From Candidatus Krumholzibacteriota bacterium (GTDB lineage Bacteria; Krumholzibacteriota; Krumholzibacteriia; LZORAL124-64-63), in NCBI GenBank assembly GCA_024277025.1, contig JAJRWA010000047.1, forward strand, positions 1 through 39,813: a DNA stretch of 39,813 bases. The letters are read 5' to 3'. The position numbers and the translations under genes are program-made. A model generated the notes under the pieces. It searched no databases and was not told where the DNA came from. It saw only the letters and a program-made list of their open reading frames with translations. Positions 8,801 to 15,295 of the stretch are shown here, piece by piece; within the stretch, counting starts at the first letter, position 1; every line of letters begins with the position of its first letter.

Positions 8801-9633
8801 ATGCCCGCCCAGCCCGCGGTAACGCCGACAGCCAGCCAGGCGTTGAAATCCACCGGATCGCCGTTGCGCGCCGCCCATTCGGCCGAAGTCATCAGGGTAC
8901 CGCTCATATGGAAATTGCCGGGGATATTGTTGGCCTGGTGAGCTTCCAGGGCTTCGTCGAAGCCCGAGCCGGGCAGGTCGTCGCTGCGGCCGTGCAGCAC
9001 GTCGGTGTAGCCGATGCCCTGATTGCCGTGCAGCACGAAGGCGCAGTTGGCCTGGTAGATCTTGTCGGCCGGGTAGGTGGCGCTGACTGTCTCACCCACT
9101 CCGTTGGGCTGGCTGGTCCGGATGCTGACGCGCCAGGGCCCGTCAGCGGTCGCCGGATCCGCCGGGAGGTCCAGGTAGACGGCGTCCGGATCGCCGGGCG
9201 TGGTCCACACCCGCGCACTGCCGGCCTTGTCCGCCGCGATCACCTCGTACCGCCCCCGGCCCGTGGCCAGGGAAAACCCGGCAAGGGTGTGCGGAACGCG
9301 TTTGGCGCCGTCTCCCATCTCGTCCGTCACCGCGATGGTGATCGCCTGCGGCCGTCCGGCCGCGACAAAAGCCCGGGCCAGATCACCGGGCACATTCTCG
9401 GTCAGGGACAGGAAACTGAGCCGCAGCACGGACTGACCCGTGCCGGTGTCGCGTCCCAACTCGACAGCCAGCACGTCGGCCGCCGGGCTGAGGGCCGGCG
9501 TCCGACCCACTCCATCGACAGCCAGGGTGGCCGTCCAGACAATATCACCGGTCGGCCCGGCCAGGGCCGTTCCGCAAACCACCAAAAAGACCAAGGCGAT
9601 CACACGGGCCGGAAGGGGCGAGTGGTCCTTCAT
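5827..9633 (-). CDS. Secreted GH57-type alpha-glucan hydrolase/transferase with CBM9-like and FlgD/T9SS-type domains
   Basis: A 1268-residue exported enzyme. After a signal peptide ending ALAG and an N-terminal beta domain (about 26-180), residues about 195-570 resemble glycoside hydrolase family 57: HGNQ at 202-205 in the position of HQP, WVPERVW with Glu322 aligning to the nucleophile in TERVW of 4-alpha-glucanotransferases, and TFAEDWE with Asp420 in the acid/base position. A beta-rich region follows (600-800), then an Ig-like domain (about 845-935), a CBM9/DOMON-like domain (about 945-1150) and a C-terminal sorting domain with NRPNPFNPTTTIAY and WDGRNEAGLPVASGTYF. GH57 members act on starch, glycogen or pullulan; the exact reaction is unknown. 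The start follows GGA and leaves a clean signal peptide. It is the first gene after a promoter at 9745-9774 and shares a transcript with the next gene. Confidence 0.85.
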   Translation of the reverse strand: MKDHSPLPARVIALVFLVVCGTALAGPTGDIVWTATLAVDGVGRTPALSPAADVLAVELGRDTGTGQSVLRLSFLSLTENVPGDLARAFVAAGRPQAITIAVTDEMGDGAKRVPHTLAGFSLATGRGRYEVIAADKAGSARVWTTPGDPDAVYLDLPADPATADGPWRVSIRTSQPNGVGETVSATYPADKIYQANCAFVLHGNQGIGYTDVLHGRSDDLPGSGFDEALEAHQANNIPGNFHMSGTLMTSAEWAARNGDPVDFNAWLAVGVTAGWAGMITSAYGQHIMPFVNNEMNDWSVAIQAQMVNTRYGYFPTVAWVPERVWLNTSGYPSSGVNDWIGDNWLSHGVNGVILDDDVHLAGHDNHQIHTLSGNGLRLVPRDRAFTGNIIGGNGQASLDILTGLAGSGVGEFRLVTFAEDWEAVAEMGGWAGIVPNAKETYDWFIAKCATESSWLNTWKLADALVNPDFNGDTFTPAGGTYNEIGGINGYGGVDNGWYTDWAGFVPYVTGGDGGGNCAGTGGNCKNYGALWNDAYNALLAAPDNNLSQAGWYVMMTNLHETAWHDGMGAPISGWQHKYSAHIKNAMIYAEAAHWANGEYAATTNVYYSDIDNDGYAETVIHNDHLFGVIEGNGGRLTHLFTRGAGYDDTAIGVDNAFWADTDADFNDVNHVGAFSEVSPDYQHLGYVTALDLAGTTATVTMTLNEVAKTVSLTEGDSFFDVTYRVGPATHWIQGGFSPSLVDLVWNGQLDRIWAPDASYMGFRNPNTGLGTAWVLGAGGAQHQKEISGTLMKGDEIKGSGVFQLQLYAGPTAAPDGGGDVAELRALADLLTDTLGPAVASSRYYPLNDQWVVTFDQPTTVNDVTGLGVAGQLGSVPLPPGTAVLETGTTVVKTFQLDTVTADAVEAMIADGDLYPTMTVGAVQDENGNANDALTAPGSVVIAVITTVMAIDGNIQAAEWDLASVLADSNDSAWTASNEIDRLLAHWDETYLYLAIDGQVTANSWLLYIDVDPDGPNGQTDLTATDAWERGASFTAAGFAADFQYGCYQHQSVFDGDGFWELLTATTTVDRSGEITSAFDSFHNFGQTSGSELAIPWQTLYGLGVGQVPVGARISLVASVTWDPEPGGELGGDSVPSNLAAALPVVDNVWTLTVDADNDGVPDVSGPSAVPGVPSLATRLLANRPNPFNPTTTIAYEVGGAAATDVRLVIFDLRGRRVATLVDGVVQPGRHQVVWDGRNEAGLPVASGTYFSQLRWRGQATTRPLSLVK

Positions 9634-9744
9634 GAAGACGTCCTTGCTATTCCAAATGCAATAGACACAATGGATTATCGACACATTCGGCCCGCTGGCC
9701 TCAGGCCCGGCAACCCGCTTCGTGACAAATCATTACCAAATAAA

Positions 9745-9774
9745 ATCATACCACAAACGGAGTTGTTAAAACAA
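9745..9774 (-). promoter_or_regulatory. Sigma-70-type promoter for the GH57 operon
   Basis: On the minus strand TTGTTT (9769-9774) and TATGAT (9745-9750) are separated by 18 bases in an AT-rich island between the small lipoprotein and the GH57 gene. The start point would be near 9738, giving a leader of about 105 bases. A short inverted repeat TTGTT-TT-AACAA overlaps the -35 element and could be an operator half-site, but this is weak. Confidence 0.6.
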
Positions 9775-9822
9775 GATAATTCTTGGTCAAATCAGCTGTT
9801 TGAGCCGGTTTGCGGGCACCTG

Positions 9823-10410
9823 TCAGGGGGATACCGCAGCGACGGCCGCCACGAAATCCGGCCGGGAAAGCAGATTCCGCAGAGCCGTCTCGTAGGCCTG
9901 GGCGATGGCCCCGGGTTTGTGGTCGGCAACCCGGCCGCCGCCTCGCGTCGAAGCCACGAATACCGGTTTGTCGGCGCCGGGGCCGTACAGATCCCACCGA
10001 ACCGTGCAGTCGGCCTGGTCGAAGGTGCCCGTCTTGCGGGTGTACGAATTGTAGGCGAGCGGCCCGATCGTGCCCACGAGCCGCGCGCCTCCGGTCCCGA
10101 GTTGGTAGCCGGCCTCGGCCAGGATCTCCCGGCTGCGTTCGTTGAGCAGATCCGTTTCGTCCTCGAAGTGAGGATCCCAACGGTACTCCTGCTCCCGGGT
10201 ATACTCCATGCCGTCGTGGTGGTAGCCGAGGCTGCGCTGGGATGGCACATCCACGACAACCTTGAAAAATGAGACGTTCGGCAGCGAGTCGCCGTCGACC
10301 CGGATCACCGGCGTGGCCGGCTCCGGCACCACCGGCGCCGGACGGTTCCCCGCGCAACCGGCCAACAGCAAACCCAGCCCGACGATCGGCAGCCAATTCT
10401 TGCTTCTCAT
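9823..10410 (-). CDS. Small lipoprotein coupled to malEFG, function unknown
   Basis: A 195-residue predicted lipoprotein with signal MRSKNWLPIVGLGLLLAGC and lipidated Cys19. Its ATG overlaps the malG stop in an ATGA arrangement, so translation is probably coupled. The longer upstream ATG would run deep into malG and was rejected. After a proline-rich linker, the mature part is a single alpha/beta domain of about 165 residues with a central VRWDLYGPG segment, a predicted strand FVASTRGGGRV, and a C-terminal helix with AIAQAYETALRNLLSRPDF. The layout recalls short outer-membrane lipoproteins that present an edge strand, but I do not recognise a family. Position as fourth gene of the maltodextrin transporter operon suggests a role in envelope handling of oligosaccharides or in outer-membrane support; this is inference only. 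No terminator follows it. Confidence 0.8.
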   Translation of the reverse strand: MRSKNWLPIVGLGLLLAGCAGNRPAPVVPEPATPVIRVDGDSLPNVSFFKVVVDVPSQRSLGYHHDGMEYTREQEYRWDPHFEDETDLLNERSREILAEAGYQLGTGGARLVGTIGPLAYNSYTRKTGTFDQADCTVRWDLYGPGADKPVFVASTRGGGRVADHKPGAIAQAYETALRNLLSRPDFVAAVAAVSP

Positions 10411-11246
10411 CCCTTGACACTCCCCAGGGTTAATCCTGAAACCAGATAGCGATTGAGAACCAGGAACAAGGCCACCACCGGCAGACAGACCAACAGCGAT
10501 CCCGCCGCATAGTTGGCCCATTCGGTCTGATAGGTGGTGAACAACGATTCCAGGCCCAGCGGCAGGGTCATCAGTTCCCTGCTCGCGAGCATCACGCGCG
10601 CGACCATGAACTCACTCCAGCCGGTCATGAAACTGAACAGCGCCGTGATCACCAGCGCCGGTGCGCTCAGCGGCAGGGTCACCCGCAGAAAGGCTTGCAG
10701 CGGCGAGCAGCCGTCGATCAGCGCCGCCTCGTTCAGGGCCACCGGAATGGTATCGTAGTAGCCTTTCATGGTCCAGATGCAGAAGGGCAGCGCCGTAGCC
10801 ACATAGGCGATCATCACCCCGCCCAGGGTATCCACGAGGTGCAGCTTGCGCATCAGCAGGTACAACGGCAGCAACAACATCGTCGCCGGGAACATCTGGG
10901 TCATGAGGATGCCCTGCAGGGCCGCGCCGCGTCCGGCAAACCGGGCCCGCGACAGGGCGAAACCGCCCAGGCTGGCCAGCGCCACGCCGATCAGGGCCGT
11001 GCCCAGGGAAACCACCAGCGAATTGCGCAGCCACAGCAGGAACGGCTTCTCGGTGAACATGATCCGGTACGCGTCCAGGGTCGCGTTGTCCGGGATGATC
11101 TGCAGCTCGGTGCTGTAAAGCTGGTCGCCGGGCCGCAGACTGATCGCCACGATCTGCAGGATCGGGAAGACCGCAAACAGCACCAGCAGCCAGACCAGAG
11201 CGTGGACCCAGACGTGCTGCCAGATTTTCGCCAGGCGGCGGTTCAT
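10407..11246 (-). CDS. malG: Maltodextrin-type ABC transporter permease, MalG-like
   Basis: A 279-residue inner-membrane permease with about six hydrophobic segments, of the binding-protein-dependent sugar transporter family. The cytoplasmic EAA loop that docks on the ATPase is clear: EAALIDGCSPLQAFLRVTLP at about residues 190-209. The N-terminal segment with AVFPILQIVAISLRPGDQ and the P-rich TQMFPATMLLLPLY segment are typical of MalG. The ATG overlaps the malF stop by one base (TGATG) and the 3' end overlaps the lipoprotein start by four bases. Length matches the family. It should pair with MalF and the MalK-type ATPase encoded at 31869-32963 to import malto-oligosaccharides; the exact sugar is inferred from the surrounding alpha-glucan genes. 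Confidence 0.93.
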   Translation of the reverse strand: MNRRLAKIWQHVWVHALVWLLVLFAVFPILQIVAISLRPGDQLYSTELQIIPDNATLDAYRIMFTEKPFLLWLRNSLVVSLGTALIGVALASLGGFALSRARFAGRGAALQGILMTQMFPATMLLLPLYLLMRKLHLVDTLGGVMIAYVATALPFCIWTMKGYYDTIPVALNEAALIDGCSPLQAFLRVTLPLSAPALVITALFSFMTGWSEFMVARVMLASRELMTLPLGLESLFTTYQTEWANYAAGSLLVCLPVVALFLVLNRYLVSGLTLGSVKG

Positions 11247-12118
11247 CAGTACGCCTCCTCGCGTGCGGCACGGTTGTAGCCTTTGACGATCACGACCAGG
11301 ACCAGGAAGATGAACACGCTGAAGGCCGCCGCGTAACCGTAGCGGTAGTACATGAAGGCCGCTTTGTAGACGTACGTGACCAGAATGTGCGTCTTGTCCG
11401 CCGGCAGCCCCTGGTCGGTGACCAGCCAGATCACGTTCAGGTTGTTGAAAGTCCAGATCGTCCCCAGCACCAGCGCCGGCTTCAGCACCGGCTTGAGCAT
11501 GGGCAGCGTGATATTAAAAAACTGCCGAACCGGCCCCGCGCCGTCGATGCGCGCCGCCTCATACAGCTCCTTCGGAATGCTCTGCAACCCGCCCAGCGCG
11601 ATCACCATGATGAACGGAAAACCCAGCCAGATGTTGGTGATCACCGGCGCCATGAAGGCCCAGAATTCGCTGCTGAACCAGGGTACACCCGCAATGCCCA
11701 GCTTGCCGAGGATGATGTTGACCGCGCCGTATTCCACATTGAACATGCCGCGCCAGGTCAGGGCGCTGATGTACTGGGGCATGGCCCAGGGCAGTATCAA
11801 CAGCGCCCGGTAGAGGTTGCGCCCCGGCAGGTTGCGGTTCAACAGCAACGCCGCGCCCAGGCCCAGGGTGAAATGGAAGATCAGGTTGATGACGGTCCAG
11901 GCAATGGTCTTGCCGAAGATGCGGTAGAAATCCGGCTCGCTGAACAGGCGCAGATAGTGCGTCAGCCCGACAAAGTGCGGATCGCGGAAGTGGAACATGT
12001 TCCAGTTCGTCAACGAGATCCAGACGTTGAAGAAGAAGGGATAGGCCACCACGCCGAGCAGCACCAGCGCCGAGGGCAGCAGGAACCAGAAGGCCAGTTT
12101 TCTCTGGGTACCGCCCAT
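11246..12118 (-). CDS. malF: Maltodextrin-type ABC transporter permease, MalF-like
   Basis: A 290-residue inner-membrane permease with six predicted hydrophobic segments, starting with FWFLLPSALVLLGVVAYPF. The EAA loop is EAARIDGAGPVRQFFNITLP, about residues 197-216. It lacks the extra N-terminal helices and large periplasmic P2 loop of the enterobacterial MalF and so resembles the shorter MalF/UgpA/LacF type. The start codon overlaps the malE stop by one base (TAATG) and the stop overlaps malG by one base, so malE-malF-malG are translated as a coupled block. Function: half of the membrane pore for oligosaccharide import. Sugar specificity is inferred from context. Confidence 0.93.
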   Translation of the reverse strand: MGGTQRKLAFWFLLPSALVLLGVVAYPFFFNVWISLTNWNMFHFRDPHFVGLTHYLRLFSEPDFYRIFGKTIAWTVINLIFHFTLGLGAALLLNRNLPGRNLYRALLILPWAMPQYISALTWRGMFNVEYGAVNIILGKLGIAGVPWFSSEFWAFMAPVITNIWLGFPFIMVIALGGLQSIPKELYEAARIDGAGPVRQFFNITLPMLKPVLKPALVLGTIWTFNNLNVIWLVTDQGLPADKTHILVTYVYKAAFMYYRYGYAAAFSVFIFLVLVVIVKGYNRAAREEAY

Positions 12119-13383
12119 TACTCGCGCATCCTTTCGATCATCGTCACAGCCCTTGCCTGCATTTGACCGGCCGCATCCTGCGGCGCCAACTCGCCGTTCA
12201 TCACGCTCTGGTAAGCCGGCCGCATGGCATCCCAGATGGCCCGCATCTCCGGCACGATGGGCATCAGGCGGCCCCGGGCGATCTGGGCCCGGCTGGCCAC
12301 CAGGGCCGGATCGTTCTGGATATCAGGGTTCTGCGCGGCCGTCTTGTCGGCCGGCATCACGCTCAGGCCCCGCGCCAGGGCCGTCTGGACTTTCGTGCCG
12401 GTCAGCCACTTGAGCAGGGCGGCGGTGCACTCGCGCGTCGCCGGATCCAGGTACGCGTTGATCGAGTAGCACTTGGCCGAAGTCATGGGCGTCGGCCACA
12501 GGCCGGTGGCGCTGACCCGGGGAATGCTGCTCAGGCCCACCCTGATGCCTGCTTCGCGGTAGCCCTCCCAGGACCAGGGGCCGTTGATGATATAGGCGGC
12601 CCGCCCCTCCTTGAAAATCGTGTCGGCCAGGGGGTAATCGCATTCCAGGGGCACCACGCGCGCCTGCTTCAGATCACTCAGAAACTGCAGGGCATCCACC
12701 ATGGCCCCGGTGCCCAGGGTGGGATTGGCCCGCTCATCCATCACCCAGCCGCCGAAACCGCCCAGCCAGGGCACCAGCCAAAAGGGTTCCAGCAGGTTGA
12801 ACACCAGGCCGTACTGCTCGGGCTTGCCGTCGCCGTCCCGGTCCACCGTCAGGCTCTGCAGCTGGTCCACCCACCGATCCGTATCACCCGCCATTTCGCC
12901 GACCAGATCCAGATTGGCCACCAGGGTCAGATGGTTGCCCACATGGTCGGGCAGTCCGTAGACGCGGCCGTCGAGCACCGGCAACGTCACCGGCTCGAAG
13001 CGGTCGATCTCACTCCGGGGCAGCAGGTCTTCAACCGGCATCAACAGGCCCATGATCGAGTAGGGCCCGATCTTGTCGGCCGGGCCGTAGACCAGATTGG
13101 GCCCACCATAGGCCAGGGCCGCGGTCTGGAACTGGGTCTGCAGATCCTCGGTGCGGTAGTGCACGCGTTCAATGGTGAATTCGCTGAATTCCGGGTGCTG
13201 CCGCCGGAATTCCGCCACGTGCCGGTCGAAGAACTCCTGCTCCTTGGGATCCATATGCTCCCAGACGATCACACTGCGGGAACGATCGACCCGGCCACAG
13301 GACACCACCAGCACCAGCCCCACCAGGAGCAGTACAGTCGGCATAAACCGGCGCCGGAGCGAAATCTGAGCATCAGTTCCCAT
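12118..13383 (-). CDS. malE: Lipid-anchored extracellular solute-binding protein, MalE-like (family 1)
   Basis: A 421-residue sugar-binding lipoprotein. The signal peptide ends LVLVVSC, making Cys29 the lipidated residue. The mature protein shows family-1 features: VIVWEHMDPKEQEFFDRHVAEF at the start of the first lobe, FKEGRAAYIINGPWSWEGY in the middle, and a C-terminal helix region. An embedded DRDGDGKPEQYGL segment looks like a small calcium-type loop. A lipid anchor in a Gram-negative binding protein suggests periplasmic membrane attachment. The start at 13383 was chosen because the frame upstream lacks signal character; no good ribosome site precedes it, which leaves the start a little uncertain. 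It leads the malEFG operon and is transcribed divergently from the giant surface-protein gene. Confidence 0.9.
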   Translation of the reverse strand: MGTDAQISLRRRFMPTVLLLVGLVLVVSCGRVDRSRSVIVWEHMDPKEQEFFDRHVAEFRRQHPEFSEFTIERVHYRTEDLQTQFQTAALAYGGPNLVYGPADKIGPYSIMGLLMPVEDLLPRSEIDRFEPVTLPVLDGRVYGLPDHVGNHLTLVANLDLVGEMAGDTDRWVDQLQSLTVDRDGDGKPEQYGLVFNLLEPFWLVPWLGGFGGWVMDERANPTLGTGAMVDALQFLSDLKQARVVPLECDYPLADTIFKEGRAAYIINGPWSWEGYREAGIRVGLSSIPRVSATGLWPTPMTSAKCYSINAYLDPATRECTAALLKWLTGTKVQTALARGLSVMPADKTAAQNPDIQNDPALVASRAQIARGRLMPIVPEMRAIWDAMRPAYQSVMNGELAPQDAAGQMQARAVTMIERMRE

Positions 13384-13465
13384 GGGGACGCACTCTACTC
13401 TTTTTGCGTGTTCCGGACAATACCGGAGCCCGATTATTGAGAATTTGTTCAATTGGCGAATTGCG

Positions 13466-13495
13466 TTGAAATCACTCGGCACTTTCCGCTAGATT
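13466..13495 (+). promoter_or_regulatory. Candidate promoter for the giant surface-protein operon, in the divergent malE intergenic region
   Basis: TTGAAA (13466-13471) and TAGATT (13490-13495) are spaced by 18 bases. Transcription would begin about 7 bases on, at or just before the ATG at 13505, which has no Shine-Dalgarno sequence, so a leaderless message is possible. TAGATTCG also partly fits the TAnnTTTG element of Bacteroidota promoters. The 121-base region is AT-rich and must also hold the malE promoter, for which I see no convincing -35/-10 pair. Confidence 0.4.
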
Positions 13496-13504
13496 CGCCG
13501 GACC

Positions 13505-15268
13505 ATGAAAATACCAACCGTGCTGATTCCGATCCGCACCCGCCTGCTGGCGGCTGCGGTTTTCTTCGCCCTGACTGCTGTCGCCCTCGCGGTGCCGTTT
13601 CATGCGCCCACGATAGACGGCACGATTGCCGGCGACGACATCGACTGGGATCCGGCCGATCTCGTGGTTGATGACAGCGCCGACGATGATCTGTCACGCA
13701 CCGCCAATACTCGCCGCCTGTGGCTGACCTGGGATCAGGACAATCTCTATGTCGGCGTGACCTACCAGGATTTCGGGGCCAATGAAGCCCTGTCCGTCTT
13801 CTTCGACCTGGACCGCGGAGTCGGGCCCAGCAGCGCAGCTGTGATCGATTCGGCGGCCGGGAATTTCCTGCTGCCGAACGGCCACAACTTTGAACTGGTA
13901 CTGCGGCGCGGAGCCGACGACGGTTTCCCGGGACCGATTCCCCGCGGCCATCTCGTGACCTCTGCTGACGGCACCACCACAGCCATCACCGACCTCATCA
14001 CCCGCGCCCAGGGCTTCAACAGCGGCAGCAAGAGCACGGCCCGCTTCCCATTCTGGCTGAACGCCGAATTTGCCCTGCCCTGGTCGGCCATCTACCCCGA
14101 CCTGGGCGGCGGCGTGCCTCCCCTCGCGGTGATCAAGGCCGTAGCTGTGGCCACGAGCGCGGCAGACAGTCTGAACGGCCTGGACAGTGCCCCGGACAAC
14201 GACGGCCTCGATGGCGGAACGACGCCGGTTATGCTGGCCAACCTCCACGCTTCGGTGATCGACGCCAACGGGGACGGCGTGCCGGACGTCGCGGACGGCA
14301 CGATATCAGGCACCGTGACCCTGCCCCAGGACAGCGGCACGGGTGCCGTGACGATCACGGCCGAGCTCATCGAGTTTGCCGGCCGGGAACCCGGCGCTCC
14401 CCTGTCGATTGTCACCACCGCCGACGGTGAACGCACTTGGACTCTGCCTCGCCTGAGCGCCGGGCGCTACCGTGTCACGACCAGTGCCGTGGGCTATTTC
14501 GCCAATACCGTCATCGTGGATGTGGCTCAAAGCGAACAAGTTACCGGCACTGACCAGACGCTGGACAAAGCCACCACCATCGGCGGCAGCATCACCTTCG
14601 CTTCGGGACCGGGCGCCGCCGGCACGATCGAATTGCGGGATGGCACAGGACAGGTTCTGGACTCACAGGTACTCAGCGCCGCCGGCGGCCCCTACGCCTT
14701 TTTCGTCGAGACCGGCGGCGACTACGTGGTCGCGGTGACCGCGGACACCTACCTGGACGCCGAAACACCGGTCACGGTTGTCGCGGGCACCGATATCACG
14801 GACCTGGACTTCACGCTCGTGCGGCAGACCGAGATCAGCGGCACAGTCACGTTCGCTGACGGGCCCGGCCAACCCGGCACGTTGCTGTTCAAAGACGAGG
14901 TGGGCACCACTCTGGACTTCACCGGCTTTGCCAGCACCGGCGGCACTTTCAGTTTCTTCACGCCTGTCGGCGGCACGTTCACGCTCTCGGCCACGACGCA
15001 GCCGGCCATTTACGTTCCGACCGACACGACTTTCGTGGTCACAGCCGGGGTTGACGTGACCGGCATGGTGCTGACCCTGCCGTTGGCCGCCCAGGTCAAC
15101 GGTACGATTGCCTTCGAGGGTCCGGACGCCGCCGGCCGCTGGCAGCTGTACGACGACATCAGCGGCGCCTTCCGGGACTCACTGAGTTTTGCGGCCACCG
15201 GCGATCCTTTCTCTTTCTTCCTGGAGCCCGGTCGTTTCCGGCTGGAGTTCGCCGCCACCGGCTACTAG
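13505..15268 (+). CDS. Giant multidomain surface protein, N-terminal part (ends at in-frame TAG)
   Basis: 587 residues up to an in-frame TAG; the same frame continues open to 19456, so this looks like the N-terminal third of a protein of about 1983 residues. A signal peptide (about 1-29, ending VALAV) is followed by a DOMON/CBM9-like domain (about 35-245) with APTIDGTIAGDDIDW and LWLTWDQDNLYVGVTYQDF. From about 258 there are tandem carboxypeptidase-regulatory-like beta modules of about 80-90 residues, each opening with ISGTV/IGGSI/ISGTV/VNGTI. The last module is cut by the stop after FAATGY. If translation ends here the product is a secreted protein lacking its C-terminal sorting domain. No Shine-Dalgarno sequence precedes the ATG. 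The 5-gene plus-strand operon begins here. Confidence 0.75.
   Translation: MKIPTVLIPIRTRLLAAAVFFALTAVALAVPFHAPTIDGTIAGDDIDWDPADLVVDDSADDDLSRTANTRRLWLTWDQDNLYVGVTYQDFGANEALSVFFDLDRGVGPSSAAVIDSAAGNFLLPNGHNFELVLRRGADDGFPGPIPRGHLVTSADGTTTAITDLITRAQGFNSGSKSTARFPFWLNAEFALPWSAIYPDLGGGVPPLAVIKAVAVATSAADSLNGLDSAPDNDGLDGGTTPVMLANLHASVIDANGDGVPDVADGTISGTVTLPQDSGTGAVTITAELIEFAGREPGAPLSIVTTADGERTWTLPRLSAGRYRVTTSAVGYFANTVIVDVAQSEQVTGTDQTLDKATTIGGSITFASGPGAAGTIELRDGTGQVLDSQVLSAAGGPYAFFVETGGDYVVAVTADTYLDAETPVTVVAGTDITDLDFTLVRQTEISGTVTFADGPGQPGTLLFKDEVGTTLDFTGFASTGGTFSFFTPVGGTFTLSATTQPAIYVPTDTTFVVTAGVDVTGMVLTLPLAAQVNGTIAFEGPDAAGRWQLYDDISGAFRDSLSFAATGDPFSFFLEPGRFRLEFAATGY
15266..15268 (+). other. In-frame amber codon interrupting the giant surface-protein gene
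   Basis: Codon 588 of the frame that starts at 13505 is TAG. The reading frame is intact on both sides, and residues immediately after it (DRSLVFNV) complete the beta module begun before it, matching the Y-F-A-N-T-V-I-V-D-V segment of the first module. The first ATG after the stop, at 15296, has no ribosome site. TAG serves as a normal stop for the esterase, CBM48-barrel and debranching genes here, so the code is not reassigned. Nonsense mutation, sequencing or assembly error, and programmed readthrough all remain possible. Confidence 0.9.
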
Positions 15269-15295
15269 GACCGCTCGCTTGTCTTCAATGTCACC

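Noticed and set aside
2555-10272. Two very long plus-strand open frames (2555-5881 and 5878-10272) opposite the minus-strand genes
   Set aside because: Their translations are Arg/Gly/His/Val-rich without motifs, signal peptides or ribosome sites, while the minus strand encodes recognisable domains with good start signals. They are by-products of GC-rich codon use.
14300-15265. CRISPR-like or tandem DNA repeats in the giant protein gene
   Set aside because: The repeats are at the protein-domain level with diverged DNA; no short identical repeats with regular spacers are present.
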